Shown: piece after piece, positions 1 through 13,369 of the stretch | How the letters are laid out: the number at the start of each line of letters is the position of its first letter | Position numbering within the stretch: position 1 is the stretch's first letter | NCBI RefSeq assembly: GCF_030463535.1 | Contig: NC_132900.1 | Location: 32,285,403 to 32,349,402, forward strand | Length of the DNA stretch: 64,000 bases | Source of the DNA: Salminus brasiliensis | Lineage: Eukaryota > Chordata > Actinopteri > Characiformes > Bryconidae | Reading direction: 5' to 3' | Notes under the pieces: generated by a model | Databases searched by the model: none | Told to the model about the DNA's origin: nothing | The model's input: the letters and a program-made list of their open reading frames with translations, nothing else | Position numbers and translations under genes: made by a program

Positions 1-1096
1 AGTTATTCCTCCGAAGCGCAGAGTAATTAAACGGGCAAATCCCCCCTAGACTCAGCATCACACACAGTGGTCACCTTCGTTCCTTTTGACCATTCCTAAT
101 CCATTACAGAACATCTGAAAAACAAATAACCTAAAACATCAAATAAAAATGAAATCTGCTTCTATTTCTGCCTCTGTGTGACACTCATACCTACTGTTAC
201 ATCTGTACTGTTACATCTGTAGATGATCAGCCTAAACGAGCCTAAAGCAGCATTTCCACCTTCAAAATCAGCAGCTTCAGGATCACGGTGCTGCTCCACT
301 GACTGTATCAGGGAGGACAGCGTCTCTAGCGCTGCTACTCCGGGCTCGGAGCGCTGCTAACTGCACTATGGAGCTCTGGTGAAGCGAGCAGGACGGCGTT
401 CTTCAGAACTGTGATCTACTCTTTAATTTGAATTGAACAAATTTTTACATAAAATTCAGACTCATGTGAAAGTGTGTGTTCCCTGTTTACATTTTACTGG
501 ACTAATTTCAGGATGAGGCACAATACAGTCAGGTTACATATATCTCTCCATGGTAGGAACCCTGTAGCTGTTCTGTACACTGTGTAGATAATTCTGGATG
601 AATGGACCAATAGAAATGCTCTAGAATTTTACATTCTGAAGATTTCTGCTTTCTTCAGAAGTCACTGTTTTGTTTTTCATTAGAAAGCAATTCTAAAAGC
701 ACACAAAAACATCCTGTTTGGAAAAATTAATTATTTTTGGTAAAGAAAATAAATCCTTTTGGCACACAAACCACAGAAACAGAGGCTCTCAATGAGCTAA
801 ACATACCCAAAGGTTAAATATATGTATAAACCTCATCTACTAAAAGGAGGAGAGAAGTCTTTCCAGGAATCGTTGTGGTTTAGCGGTTTTATCTTAAAGA
901 CGTTTTCTCTCTTATTTCATCATGAAGGCTTTGGATGGAGTTCTATAATTATGCTGTATTTCTGGGTGATCTACAGCTCTGAAGCAAGCAGAGGAAAGAG
1001 CATCGGTTTCATTAACACCATCAGCAGGAAGATGCTCTTCCCCACAGAGGTCGGGACCGCTTACGACAAAGGGAAGCTATGCTTCCTCATTTGGTG

Positions 1097-1098
<2 letters not shown>

Positions 1099-1160
<62 letters not shown>
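1099..1160. repeat. (GT)n microsatellite
   Basis: About 31 uninterrupted GT units. Confidence 0.97.
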
Positions 1161-1162
<2 letters not shown>

Positions 1163-1382
1163 CAGCACGGACATGCAGAGCAGATGTGGTACATGTTCCA
1201 TTACACACAGATTTCTGTGCTCTGACTCGCTCCCTCCTGGTACAAATGATACAATAGCAAGGTCAGTGTTGCTAGGAAGTGATGACACGGTCACTAAGGA
1301 AGTGCAGCAACTAGCACGTTAGCTCTGCAATTATGTACCAAATGCAGTTGACAAAAACTGACCAATCTGGGGCCTATTCTCT

Positions 1383-1790
1383 CACTATATGTCCAAAAGT
1401 TTGTGAACATCCCTTCAAATGAATGAGTTCAGCTACTTAGAGTTGCACCCATTGCTGACACAGATGTGCAAATGCACACACACACAGCTTGTCTAGTCCC
1501 TGTAGAGAAGACGTACTGCCATAAGAATAGGACTCTCTGGAGCAGATCAACATCATGACCCTATTGGCTCCATGCTGCCTAATGCCAGGTGTGGACTAGA
1601 GGGGTATAAAGCCCCCCAGCACTGAGCTGTGGAGCAGTGGAGGAACTGTGCTCTCTGGAATGATGGTGGTGGTGGTGGTGGAGCTCCATCCAGTACTTTT
1701 GGGGATGATGAGGTAAGGTGATGTTTATAATCATCCGGCATCCTGACCTCACTGATGCAATGCTCCTCCAGAATCTAGTAGAAAGTCGTC
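1383..1790 (+). mobile_element. TA-flanked MITE family, 3' truncated copy
   Basis: Begins with the family terminal repeat CACTATATGTCC and contains the shared core (CTCTGGAGCAGATCAACATC, GAGGGGTATAAAGCCCCCCA); the far terminus is missing. Confidence 0.75.
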
Positions 1791-3820
1791 AACAAAAGCC
1801 AGATCAGTTTAGCTCCTCTGTGGGTTATGGTAGAGGAAGAGAGCGCCTGTGCAGTGTCCTTCAGCAGACCAAGCTTTATCAGAAGTGCTGGACATTCTTT
1901 CTCAGCAGTAGGTCATCTGGAGACTGATTAAACAGCCATGCTGACAGCAAAGCTGCAACAACATGCTGAGGTTATCCACAGAGGACCTGTCCAGCCTCAA
2001 GACTAATGTGACAAAGCTCACTATAACAGAAGAAGGCCAACACATGGACCTAATAAATACTCCACTTTCAAACAGGCAAACACTAGGGGTCAGCATTTCT
2101 GAATATCTTCTGAAAAATCCTAAAATGGACAGAATTTGAATCATTATATTTTATTATTATTACTAAAAACTTGGTTCAGTTACACAGCCTCAAAGATCTC
2201 TGACCACGCAGGGTAACCAGTGGACCACTGCATTCACACTGATCCAGTATGGCAGTACACTGGTGGAGATCCCGCTTATTTCCTGCAGGAAGGGAAGGCT
2301 GTATAGTGCATTAAATTTGGGAAATGTGGTGCCTGAATTTTATGCAAATTAATCCAGCAAACGAGATGCCCAATCAGGAGGCAGGTGGTGTTGGGGTGAT
2401 TAGTGTCTACAGCTAAATCCATTGTAGATAATAAAAATATTACATTTCAGTTCTTCAACATTCTCTCAACTCTGTTTTCTTAACAACCCTTGGAGGAATT
2501 ACATGCAATGCAATTACATGGAAACATTTTTTTTATAATGTTTATAAAAACCTTAGTGAATATTGTCAATTTTATTATTTTTTAAATATATCAATATTGA
2601 ACTTTTTTATATATATACATTTTATATTGACACACATTTAATGTCAATCACTGAATCACTTGAAAACTGGTTTGTTTTGCCAATAGATAAAAGTATCATG
2701 ATAAAACACCATAATATAGACACACAGCAGCCCTATTAGAAATTCTGCTTTCTAACAGTAAATCTGAATTGATACTGAATTTGCCAAAAACAAGTCTCTG
2801 GTGGGACACACTGACCTTATTTATCTGTAATTAAAATGTAAATATGCATGGCAATGTTATTCTCCTTTGGGGCTGATATGTAAATGCAGTGTGTCTGAGA
2901 CTGCCATCGCTTCCAGCTGCATCACAGCATCAGTTAATAATAAACAGACATATGAGCAATACTACTGACGCAATGTCTATAATGTGGTCATTCTGCTGAG
3001 CTGGGACACAGGAAGCCTCAGCGATTGCTTTCTAATATGCTAATATTAGAAAGCAAGAAAGCTTTCTAATATATCTAATATCTTCTATACGTGCTGAGTC
3101 TCTCTAATTTTGTGTGCAACTCTGATGTTTTCACAGAAGTAGAGGATAGAGTAGCTGTTTCTCTTTGAACTTGTCTTTGAATTCTTGTATTTTTAAATTA
3201 CGAATAACAACGAATGAATAAATAAATGAATAAAGATTCTGTATCACTTTTATTTACTGACTTAAAACAGCAGTTTCCTTCTTCAAATAATCAAATTATT
3301 TTTAAATATTTTAAAATATTGTTAAATTATGTTTAAAATATATTAATCCTGTATGGCTACAGTCTATTTCCTGGCTGGAACTTTTAGTCTGCAGTTATAA
3401 ATCTCAAACTGGCAGGACTGTTTTTCGGGACGCAGTGAGATCCCACCGCAGCATTTTTCACGCTCTGTCAGAGCTAGTTTTCAAAGCCGTGTGGCGCTGT
3501 TTCAGCAGTTTCTGACTGTGGCTTTGACACCTGAACGTCTACATTCCATAGTGCTGAAAGACGAGCATGGAGTAAACACACCGCTTTAACTGTGAATACA
3601 CTGCCCTGTTCTCACACCACACACACATTTCAAAAGTTCTCACAACGACTGTAATTAGTAAGAACCACAATCTGTATTATCAGCCCAGTCACTTCCCCAT
3701 CACACAAACACGCACAACTACTTTCTGAACTTTCACACTAACACCAAGAAAGATCCCTACTCCTCATTAGTATTAACTCTACTGTACTCCACTGTGTAGG
3801 GAGGCATTATTACGCTCTGA

Positions 3821-4182
3821 AGCAGATCAACATCATGAACCTATTGGCTCCATGCTGTCTAATGCCAGGCGTGGGCTAGAGGGGTATAAAGAACTGGAAG
3901 TGGAAGAACTGTGTTCTCTGGAATGATGGTGGAGGAGCTCCATCCAGTACTGAGGATGATGAGGTGGGGTGGTGATCATCATCCAACATCCTGACCTTGC
4001 TTACCCTTGTCTTATTGCTGGATGCAATCACATCCTCACAGCAATGCTCCTCCAAAATCTAGTAGAAAGTCTTCTTCTCTGGACAGTAGAGACAGTTACT
4101 CCAACAGAAGCAGGATCAGCTCTTTTAATACTTTTGATTTCAGAAGGAATGAGCGGGTGTCCTAATACTTTTGTCCATTTAT
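3821..4182 (+). mobile_element. MITE family, 5' truncated copy
   Basis: Starts inside the family core (AGCAGATCAACATCATGAAC) and ends at the degenerate terminus CTTTTGTCCATTTA. Confidence 0.7.
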
Positions 4183-6706
4183 TTTAGCTGAGTCTAGATT
4201 AAAGCCATCATAAAAAAACTCCAAACACACACAAACGTCATGGAATAATTGTTGACTGTGATGTTGCTGAGCAACCTAAACCTACTGTTAATGAAATTCA
4301 GAGCACCCAGGGGCTCATAACTATCGCTCGCTAACATCGCCTGCTTCATTTCATTACACTGTTTGTTGCTTAGTAACAAAGAGACTTGCAATGGATTCTG
4401 GTCCACATTCAGCTCATGTAGTGAGCTACACTGTTCACTAGAAAGTACCAGTGCATTGTGGGAGAGTGTAATGCCCTCAAAATCACAATCAATATACTCA
4501 ATAGAGCCCGAAACTGTAAATAGGGATCCATTTCCGTCACAGGCTGAGACTCGCCACTGAGACTCGACTGACACTGAAGACTCAAAGACGTGTAAGTCAG
4601 AGCATGACTGCCAACACAGACATGATGCAAATGAGCCATAATGTCCACTGTCAACACATTTAACCCCTTTCTCAGCTGAAAGATGAAACATGAGGTGCAT
4701 AACAGACAATGGCTCTTCTACCTGTCAGCAGTCCAGGAACAGCTGACCAAACATGAACGTAATGGGTTATTGGAAGAAAAGTAATTAAAAGACAAAGCTC
4801 TTAGCAAACAAACAAGTAAACAAAGCCCCAGATCATTAACGAGCCTGCCTCCAACTAACAGCTCATTAACCTGCATTTAAATATTTCAGTAAAACAGGGT
4901 GATCAGATTCAGAGGGTGACCGGCACGTGGTGTCTGGTAGGAGCGCTATCCAGGGAAAACAGTAAAGCCAGGTTCAATGTCCACCTTCCTCCTTCTGATT
5001 CTGACTACCCATAAGCCTCAAAGTGAAATGGAGTACGATTAGAGAACAGCACCGGTCCAGTGTGATGAAGGTGTATCTGATGAAGTGGGTATCTGAGCTA
5101 CTGTAGCCTTTCTGTCAGCTCCAACCATCTAACCATTCTCTGATGACCGCTCTCATCAACAAGGTGTTTGTAGTGTCTGGATGAATGCAGAAAAAGAGAC
5201 TCATGATGAACATCCTGAGCGAACGCTTCAGCATGTTAGATGTAAAAAGATAATATATGTGATATGCTTATACAGGAGAACTATGGAAACAGTGAAGTAT
5301 AGCTTTACATAAAACATGCAGAAATATGCAAATAGATGCTAAGATATGCGAACTGGGAGTCAGCTAGTTTCTGGTCAATGCAAAGTAAAAGCTGTAGCGT
5401 TCCCAAAAGTGTTCCACATCTTCCAACGCCAGAAAACTCTCTCCATATTTCCATCTGAACACGCCTGAATACCTATCATCAACACGAGAACCTTAACATC
5501 CTTAACCAGAACACATGGAAGCAATTAACAGATAAATAAGTACAACCAACTTCAGACCTCAGACTTCATCAGAAGAAAAGAGAGGTTTCACGTTCCTAAC
5601 TTTACCTAATCAAGCTTGCACTCACTTAATGAACAAGAGGCCGAAGCCAGAAATCCGTCAGCACAAACAAAGAGCTGCAGCTGAGTGTACTGAGAGCTTG
5701 AGAAAGCTCCTGTAAGGAAGATGATGGAAAGATGTCAGTGCTCAGACCTGAACACTGATCTTTAGCCCACTTTGACTGACTCTTACTTATTTTCTCCTGA
5801 TTCACATCTCAGACCTAGCCCTGTATCAGGATGCAATACTTAAGTCCCCAAATAACCCCAGACCAATGTTTGCATACATTAATCTCATATCTATAAGTTA
5901 AAGCTCCTGAGCTGTCTTTCTAAGAAGGTAGAAAGAAAGGGCCCCACAGTGTAAATGTACAGAGTAGGTCTTATGTAGATCTTCCCTACATTAAGTCTAA
6001 TGAACGTCTGCTGTATTTCACCAGTCCCGCTCTCCTCTCCATGTGGAATGGGAGGTCCTAAAAGTGGGTCAGATTTACATCAGCACACCCCTGACCAATC
6101 AACATGGCTCCGCTAACGCTAAACCTAGTGAGCTTTCTGCTCAGTGTTTCTATTTGAACTGAACGCTTCACTGAAACCCAAGTTTAGAATTATAAAAAAA
6201 TTTAATACATCAGCCTAAGCACACACATCGGGTGGTTCCCCAAACAGGGATTAAGCCTAGTCCTGATCTACATTTTACTTTCAGTTAAGAATCTCAGTTC
6301 ATTATGATGAGTGGGACTAGGGGACTAGGCTAAATCCTCCGGCCCTATAAGAGTTTGTAGATTTACCTTTGAGACCAGGCTGAAATAATTGTGACTTGAT
6401 GATCATTGATGAACAAATAAGTTCTAAATAATATCCAGTGAAAAACTGCTTAACTTATCAGTCTGTGTGGGTATTTCACAAAGTGCCCAGAGTAAACGTC
6501 CCCGTGGCAGCGGGGTTAGGTTTTTATTGTCTGGCAGAGTTTGGATTTCAGATGATGGAGGAGTTACTACAGTAACGCCATAACAAATAGTCAGCTGTTG
6601 GAAGCAGGAAATGGGTTAATTGGTTGTCTCTCTAATTAAGGAAAGAAAGAAAATTCCCGTCAATCATATCGATCATAGAATGATCCAAAACTGAACAGAA
6701 ACCAAC

Positions 6707-6806
6707 CTGAAGCAAACTGTGTGCCAGTCAGTGTTGAGGGCCTGGAGGTACTGCTCATCATAGATGCGCTGCCTGCATCCCGCACACACAGGCAAGCTTC
6801 CACCAG
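6707..6806 (-). CDS. limk1: limk1 exon 2, first half of LIM domain 1
   Basis: After acceptor CTCTGACAG it reads (A)[16 protein letters not shown], then [16 protein letters not shown], ending before GTTGGT; 100 nt, phase 1 to phase 0/2 as in human. It matches human [32 protein letters not shown]. The zinc ligands C-x2-C and H-x2-C of the first LIM finger are present. Exon 3 was not found in the remaining 6.7 kb, so intron 2 is long and the kinase part is off the left edge. Confidence 0.93.
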
Positions 6807-8012
6807 CTGTCAGAGAGAAAAGAACAGCAAGTCACTTTACCTTCAGTAACCGTGATTTTAACATAATAAAAGAAAATAAAAAGGGAAACTTCTGGAATGA
6901 TCTGCATATCTAAACAAAACAAACATTCTAAACCCATTTAACAAAAAAAAAATGGGGATGTTCAGATCCGATCCAGGCATGTTTTATTAAATCAGGTATA
7001 GACTGTCCATATTGACTGATCCTAATCCAGTTCTGAGTCTTAGTTTTAACCGTGGTGTTTAGAGCGCCACCTGGTGTCCTCAGTGTGCCACTACCGGACG
7101 CTATAGTCCAGCCGGCTGCAGCAGCAGTGTGGACTTTCTCAGAAGGTAAATAAAGGAGTTGAGGTTCTGCAGTGTGGAGCTATTTTACAGTGGAACCTGA
7201 AAACAGACCATAATATCTGACCTTTATAAAACTCCTACTGAAACGCTCTGTTTTACCAGCAGAAGAACCGGAGAACCGCTCACTCGCCTTTCTCTGTTTA
7301 TAAACCAGCACTGAAGAACCCGTTCAGAACCAAGTGCAGGCTAATGCTAATGCTAACACACACTATAGAAACCCAGTTTAGATCAGATGAGCTGCTGATT
7401 TAATTAGTTCAGTAAAATCTCTATTTCAGCGTCAGTTTCTATAATCTGACATTCTGGACTGACTGATTTAGTTTAGTTTACTGGTGGGTAATAACTGGTT
7501 TATAATGCAGTGAATACGTGATGACTTGGTTTTCTAAGTGTGTCTCCTCTCAATTCTGAACATGCTGATAGTGTACTCCCAGTGGCATGGGAGGAAAAGC
7601 AGTAAAACATCAAAACCAGCTACAGTAAGATCTCTGTAAAATGTTCCACTGTAAAACAGACTGCAGACTGGCAGTAATCCCTGTTACTGGCCACTAGAGG
7701 ACACCAGAGGGCGCTCTGCTAGAACACAGTGGTCAAAACAAAGGATCGGAAGGCTAAGGTAATCGATGGAAAGCTAAGAGTACAGTCTCCATAATGAAGT
7801 CATTAATCCTCATGATTGTTAAAATACTTAAAGTTCTTGGATGTATCTTAGTTCTACTTTGTGCAGAGAACCAGACTACTTCCACTGCATTAGCACTTTA
7901 ATGCAATTATCCCGGAGACTTGAGCAAGCAGAACAGACAGCACAGACTGCTGTTCCTCAAAGACTGAACGTCCATCATCGCCAGACAGAGAAGTGGGTTT
8001 CAGGACAGGTAG

Positions 8013-8053
8013 TGCTGATGGCCCTGCTGACGGCCCTGCTGACGGCCCTGCTG
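8013..8053. repeat. 12-bp tandem repeat
   Basis: Three units of GCTGATGGCCCT/GCTGACGGCCCT. Confidence 0.8.
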
Positions 8054-8249
8054 AACTACTGCGAACACCATCAGCATCCTTTTTCCAATGGGTACCGTTC
8101 TAGAACCCTGAGCCACGCATAAACAGAGGCTGTAACCAACCACCACTGACTATACATAGATAAACACACTATAACTGTACATACAGATAAACACTAACTG
8201 TATATACATATATAAACACACACACACACAACTGTATATACATATAGAC

Positions 8250-8458
8250 TTATACCCCTCTAGCCCACGCCTGGCATTAGGCAGCATGGTGCCAATAAGC
8301 TCCATGATGTTGATCTGCTCCAGAGAGTCCTATTCTATTGGCAGTACTTCTCTAAAGGCATTAGACAAGCTGGGTGTGTGCATTCGCAATGAGTGCAGCT
8401 TAAAATAGCTGAATGCGTTCACTAGAAAGGGTGTCCACAAACATTTGGACATATAGTG
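8250..8458 (-). mobile_element. MITE family, inverted partial copy
   Basis: Reverse orientation; ends in ATTTGGACATATAGTG followed by TA, as expected for the target duplication. Confidence 0.75.
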
Positions 8459-9216
8459 TACATGTGTGATTTAGTCAAGCTAAATTTGGTATGGTATTTA
8501 AGGAGATCTTGAGCCACCTCTCTCTCAGGGTCATAGGCAACACTCTCACCCAGCACTTCTGAGCCACTGCGACACACTCATCCTCACATGAGCACCATGT
8601 GTGAGGAACCAGGCTGGAGGATGCCTATGTGTCACCTGAGCACATGTCCACTAGTCTGATACCATGAGCAGACCACAAACCCTGCATTTCTCCTCTCCTC
8701 AGATCCATGTTAATGATGATGAGGTTCTGGTTTACTCTGCTGAAGATTCTAAAAGTAGGAACCAGCGTCCGGATCAGAACACACTGGATGAAGACGAGAC
8801 GAGACACAATCTAATACATCTAATACATAATGGTTTTAGCTTAATTATTTATACATAAAGTAGACAAGTAATATTCATACACAAGCAGGGACTCGCAGTA
8901 CAGCTGTTAGTCTTGCAAAATGATGGGAACACCGGTCAATACAGCTCTATGATGTTGGAACCAGGTGAGCTTTCATAAATTCATTTAATAGCATAGTTTT
9001 GTTACTTTATATTAAAATATGAAACTGGAGAAGTATATGGAGAACTAATATCATGAAGGACGCACTTCTGATGAGCCGGACTATAAAAACATCTTTTTAA
9101 TGCACTTTTTGAAATTCTATAGAGGAACAGGAGCTTCTCTCACTGAAAAGCTCATCAGTAGTGTTCACAATGCTGAGCGTCACAGCACAGCAGATTCCTG
9201 ATTCAGCAGCAGAGAT

Positions 9217-9219
<3 letters not shown>

Positions 9220-9271
<52 letters not shown>
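9220..9271. repeat. (CA)n microsatellite
   Basis: About 25 CA units. Confidence 0.97.
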
Positions 9272-9272
<1 letters not shown>

Positions 9273-9480
9273 GTTGCTGTCGCACAACAAATCTTTATCA
9301 TGTTTCACATTTTTCAGAATTTCATGATTGATAGACAAATAGAAACTCTTCAAAATACATTCATATTTTGTGTGTGTGTTTGTTTACACTGACTTCCATT
9401 AAAGTTATGACGATTTGTAAAGCTCCTGTTTCAGAGATACAAGGTTTTTGTGTGACAGTGACCATATAGTTCATTTTGGT

Positions 9481-10431
9481 TTCCCTGCTGAAAAATCCAA
9501 CTCAAGACCGGCTCTTGCTGGCAGCTGGTTTCAGATGGTCTAAGCCAGTCTGTGATGGTCAATTTGGTTGACAAGCTGGTTACCAGGGCGAAAACACACC
9601 TATACTGGTAAGCTAGCAGGTTAACCAGCTCTTCACCAGTATGTTGAGTGGTTCATTGGATTTTGGTGATGCTGGTCAACCGGCTTGGTCAAACTAGTTA
9701 AAAGGTGCACGTATTTGTCACTGTACAGCGAAATGTGTCCTCTGCATTTAACCCATCTGGTAGTGAACACACACACTAGTGAACTAGGGGCAGTGAGTAC
9801 ACACACACACCCAGAGCGGTGGGCAGCCAACTCCAGCACCCGGGGAGCAGAGAGGGTAAAGGGCCCAGGAATCGAACCCACAACCCTGTTATCGATATCC
9901 CGGCGCTCTAACCGCTGAGCCACCACTGCCCCAACTGTTGTCTGCCTTGGCCAAATTGATCATGCTTGTAGACGAGCTAAACCATCAAACCCAAACAAAA
10001 ACATACCGGATACTGGTCAAGAGCTAAGTGGGTCAGTGCTGCTGATACTGGTTGTGTAGCTTGTCTGGGGTTCTCTGATTGATTGAAAATGGTTTCGAAT
10101 GAAATGGACACAGAACTGATGCTGACTGACTTCAGCTGGATCTGCTTTCAGATGGTCTAAGCTAGTCTTTGATGGTTAAGGAGATTTGAAAATCTGGTCA
10201 GAAGGTGGGAAGAAGATTAACCAGCTCTTGACCAGCATAGAGTATGATCCATTAGATTTTGGTCTTGCTGATCAACCAACCTGCTGGTCAATCAGATTGA
10301 TTGATTAAGCTTGGTCATACTAGTTGACTAGCTTGGCCAGGTTGATCATGCTTGTAGACCAGCTGAACCATCAAACTCAAACACACTCATGCCCTATACT
10401 GGTTAAGCAGCTGTTTTCCCCACAGGGTTCA
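9481..10431. mobile_element. CTGGTC-rich repeat element, two copies
   Basis: Rich in short inverted motifs such as GCTGGTCAACCAGC and TTGGTCATACTAGTTGAC. A left copy (about 9500-9990) and a right copy (about 10135-10410) share the order of motifs; the left copy is split by a SINE. A further fragment lies near 49045-49130. Class unknown; likely a non-autonomous element. Confidence 0.5.
9700..9931 (-). mobile_element. tRNA-derived SINE
   Basis: On the minus strand it starts GGCAGTGGTGGCTCAGCGGTTAG (A box, shown in part) and carries the B box GGTTCGATTCC at 9868-9878, followed by a body ending GTGACAAATACGTGCACCTTT. Typical pol III head of a fish SINE. Confidence 0.8.
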
Positions 10432-10859
10432 GGGTCAAGATAGTGGTCATTTCTTTAGCTTTTTTTCTTGAAGCTGGTTTAGAAGTTCAGGTAGAGTCGG
10501 GACACTTCGACAGCATTAAAACTGTCTGTGTAGCACCGCCGTACGCCACTAAGGCGTAGTAGACCAGACTACTGACACACCTGCTTAACTAACCCCGCAG
10601 TGAGGAGGCTGAGAGAGAGAGACTGACTAATCCAGGTGTGAATTCTGGACCTGATGCCTTTCTACAGGAGGAGGACCACGCACTGCACTGGAGGTTTAGG
10701 TGGACCCCTCCCGTATGACATGAAGGTGGGCTGCATCTTCTTTTTTTTATTTATTTATTTATTTTTTTTAAACACCACCCCTAAAATAACTACTGTCCAC
10801 AAACCCCCCCCCCCAACAATAACCTTGAGGAGCGTCAGGTTCACAACCCACCCCCCTCC

Positions 10860-11620
10860 AACAGTCCCGCCCTGCAGCGAGCATCCCTCACGACCTCTAG
10901 CAGCTCGGCTCGAGCGGGCTGCAGCAGTAACTCAACAAGCCCCTAAAAACAAGCCCTGACCACCAACCTTCGTCCTCTCCCATGCGTTCGTCCTTCCAGG
11001 TGCAGCAAAGCAGCATCAACCTCATTCACCCTCCGCCCGGAGCTCTGCAGAGAGCCTAGCGTGCAGACACTGCGAGGAGACCGCGCGCGCTTCCCGTCCG
11101 TACCGCTGCCCCGGCTCTCCTGAAGAGAGCGACCGCCGGAGACACGCTGCGCTTCCCGGAGAGGACAGGGCCGACTCTGCCGCGGAGCAGCGGAGCAGCG
11201 GAGCAGCGGGGAGAGGCGGGAGAGGCGGGAGGCGCCCTTCTGTCCCCGCCCGTATTCCGGCTGGCCCTGCCTCCGCGGCGGGGGTTCGCAGGACCGCGCG
11301 TCTCGCGTTTCGATTGGCTGGTAGTTCACACTCAGAAGCCTCCCTCTTCCCTCATTGGCTACTTGTATCCAGCCTCCTGCACAAGGCGTGACCAGCAGTG
11401 AGCCGTTTCGTCCAATCCTAGTGCAGGAGGCGGGGCTTTGTTCCAATATGGGTGGGAAAACAAACGGCGCAGGCAGGCGCGAGCTGGGAGTTGGCCAACC
11501 GAACAGCATCCCGGAGGTGAGACCGGAAACCCGCATAAAGTCAGGAACCCGCATCAAGCAGCGGGCCTTTAACAGGTGGGGTAGAGAGGATGCGCTGAGT
11601 GTCTGCGCTGTAGTTTGAAG
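10860..11620 (-). promoter_or_regulatory. CpG island, limk1 promoter region
   Basis: Strikingly GC- and CpG-rich against an AT-rich background, including GC-box-like runs (GGCGGGAGGCGCC near 11216-11230) and a CCAATCC/CGATTGGC pair near 11310-11420. It covers limk1 exon 1 and the upstream flank. No TATA box is obvious. A long open frame here has arginine/serine-rich low-complexity content and I treat it as an artefact of high GC. Confidence 0.75.
10968..11025 (-). CDS. limk1: limk1 exon 1, coding part with start codon
   Basis: From ATG at 11023-11025 it reads MRLMLLCCTWKDERMGEDE, then one base before donor GTTGGTG. Human LIMK1 begins MRLTLLCCTWREERMGEEG, so start and exon end agree closely. 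LIMK1 is a cytoplasmic Ser/Thr kinase with two LIM domains and a PDZ domain that phosphorylates cofilin to control actin turnover. It lies downstream of eln on the same strand, as in the human 7q11.23 region. The 5' UTR and promoter fall in the CpG-rich stretch to its right. Confidence 0.92.
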
Positions 11621-11939
11621 TATAAGCAGGAAACATTTAATAAAAATGCTCAGATGTCGTTTACTAAGCTGATTTACCACCCTGTTACTTCAGCTCAGCG
11701 TGAACGGCTTGGGAAAGACAGAAAAACTATAAGCTCTGCTCTGATGGTCTGATTTACAGAACCCCCAAAGTAAAGCATAGTTTTAACACTGTAATAATAT
11801 TTAATATATTCATATAATATATAACATTTATATATTATTATATATGTCATGTAGAACAGAATCTGACCAAAAAGACAAAAAAAAAAAACCTTCAAGAAAA
11901 AAGTTTTTATGGTCAGAGAAAGATTGAGTTGTTTGACTT

Positions 11940-12180
11940 GATGAGGCATTTAACCCCAATAACACTGTACCAGCTGTTAAACATGGTGGTGGTAGCATCA
12001 TACTTTGGGGCTGTTCTGCTGGTGGAATAATGAAGGTGGAGGACTCAGACCTCAGAGTCCTTCAGCAGAACCTCAGACCATCAGCTAGACGTTTGAAACC
12101 TGCACAGATAACGGATACAGCAGCTAGCAGTAAGCTATTGGACGGTCCTTCCTAAAGTCCCAATGCTCGTGTCCGTGGTG
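11940..12180 (+). mobile_element. Tc1-like transposase remnant
   Basis: Around 11979-12030 it translates to VKHGGGSIILWGCSAG, the Tc1 transposase motif VKHGGGSxMxWGC. Open frame is short; a dead fragment. Confidence 0.65.
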
Positions 12181-12504
12181 AGTGTATGTAAACAGGAGCG
12201 ATTATTAGACTTTTCCTTCTCTACCTGGCTTTGAATAGCCCTTCTTGTATTTCACATTCCAGCGAGGGAAATCTGTTCTCAGCTGGTGATGAGGGGTTAA
12301 ATTAAGCGGGCTGAAAGCCACGGGGAATATTTACATTCTGTAACAGTATGCTGACATTGATGGCTTTAATGTTAATACGGTCCCCTGTACCTGAATTCAC
12401 CCTAACATACTTTAAGCCCCAGTTTCCGGGAGAAGGATTAAGCAAATTCTTGGCCTAAATTTTAATGCTGAGTTGGCTGTATCACCATTAAAGCAATCTA
12501 GAGC

Positions 12505-12836
12505 CTGTGTCCAAATGCACGCACACACACAGCTTGTCTAGTCCCTGTAGAGAAGAAGTACTGCTAATAGAATAGGACTCTCTGGAGCAGATACACATCA
12601 TGACCCTATTGGCTCCATGCTGCCTAATAATGCCAGTTGGGGAGTTGGGGATGATGAGGTGGGGTGGGGTGGTGATCATTATCCAACATCCTGACCTTAT
12701 GAACACTCGTCACAGCAATGCTCCTCCTCCAGAAAGTCTTCTTCTCTGGACAGTAGAGACAGTTACTCCAACAGAAGCAGGATCAGCTCTTTTTAATAGC
12801 CTTGTGAATGAGTAGGTGTGCCTTTTGCCCATATAG
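12505..12836 (+). mobile_element. MITE family, internally deleted copy
   Basis: Shares AGCTTGTCTAGTCCCTGTAG, CTCTGGAGCAGAT and the GACAGTAGAGACAGTTACTC block with the other copies; both termini are degenerate. Confidence 0.65.
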
Positions 12837-13301
12837 GTTTGGGGTTAATCTGTGTCTGGGAATCTGGCCCTTAGAGATGCAAGAAGGCAGGTAGAGACGT
12901 GCGAGTTTCTTTTTAGAACTGTTTTATTTGGTTTTTCACTGAAGCAGTTTAAAAGCCGGGTTTCTCCGGGGAAACAAGTCAAATGTGCGCCGTGGAAAAA
13001 GTGCAGTACTCCCACCCCTACTATTAAATACGATGGAAATCCCACGGCACAACCAACATTGTAAGACCTGGTCGGGCTCACAAGCAGTTCAAATACAGCA
13101 CCAGGTTGGACAGAGCTCAGTTAGTGTCGTTTTCAGATGAACTGGAAACAGTACAGTTTACCGACGTGGTGGAAGTGACGGACTTACTGAGGACAGGTTG
13201 GAATATTTGATAGATAATACAAAGGCTAGTGAGGCTTACTAAGAGAAGCTCGGTCAATTAGATAAAATACACTCATTCAAAAACACCAGCACACTTAAGG
13301 G

Positions 13302-13303
<2 letters not shown>

Positions 13304-13367
<64 letters not shown>
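13304..13367. repeat. (CA)n microsatellite
   Basis: About 31 AC units just past the probable eln 3' end. Confidence 0.97.

Positions 13368-13369
<2 letters not shown>

Larger units (their letters stand above)
1..6706 (-). other. limk1 intron 2 (part)
   Basis: No exon recognised on either strand. Holds a GT microsatellite, two copies of the TA-flanked MITE family, and otherwise AT-rich unique sequence. LIM-domain cysteine patterns for limk1 exon 3 were looked for and not seen. Confidence 0.6.
6807..10967 (-). other. limk1 intron 1
   Basis: Non-coding, with a 12-bp tandem repeat, a MITE copy, a CA microsatellite, and a CTGGTC-rich element interrupted by a tRNA-derived SINE. Confidence 0.65.

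Noticed and set aside
4194..4709. 171-codon open frame, minus strand
   Set aside because: No recognisable domain, no splice context matching limk1, inside limk1 intron 2; composition looks random.
1..6700. limk1 exon 3 and later exons
   Set aside because: Looked for the cysteine/histidine pattern of the second half of LIM1 and for LIM2 on the minus strand, found none; they are probably beyond the left edge.
10943..11680. 245-codon open frame on the minus strand
   Set aside because: It lies in the CpG island, is Arg/Ser/Pro-rich without domains, and overlaps limk1 exon 1 in another frame; high GC explains the absence of stops.
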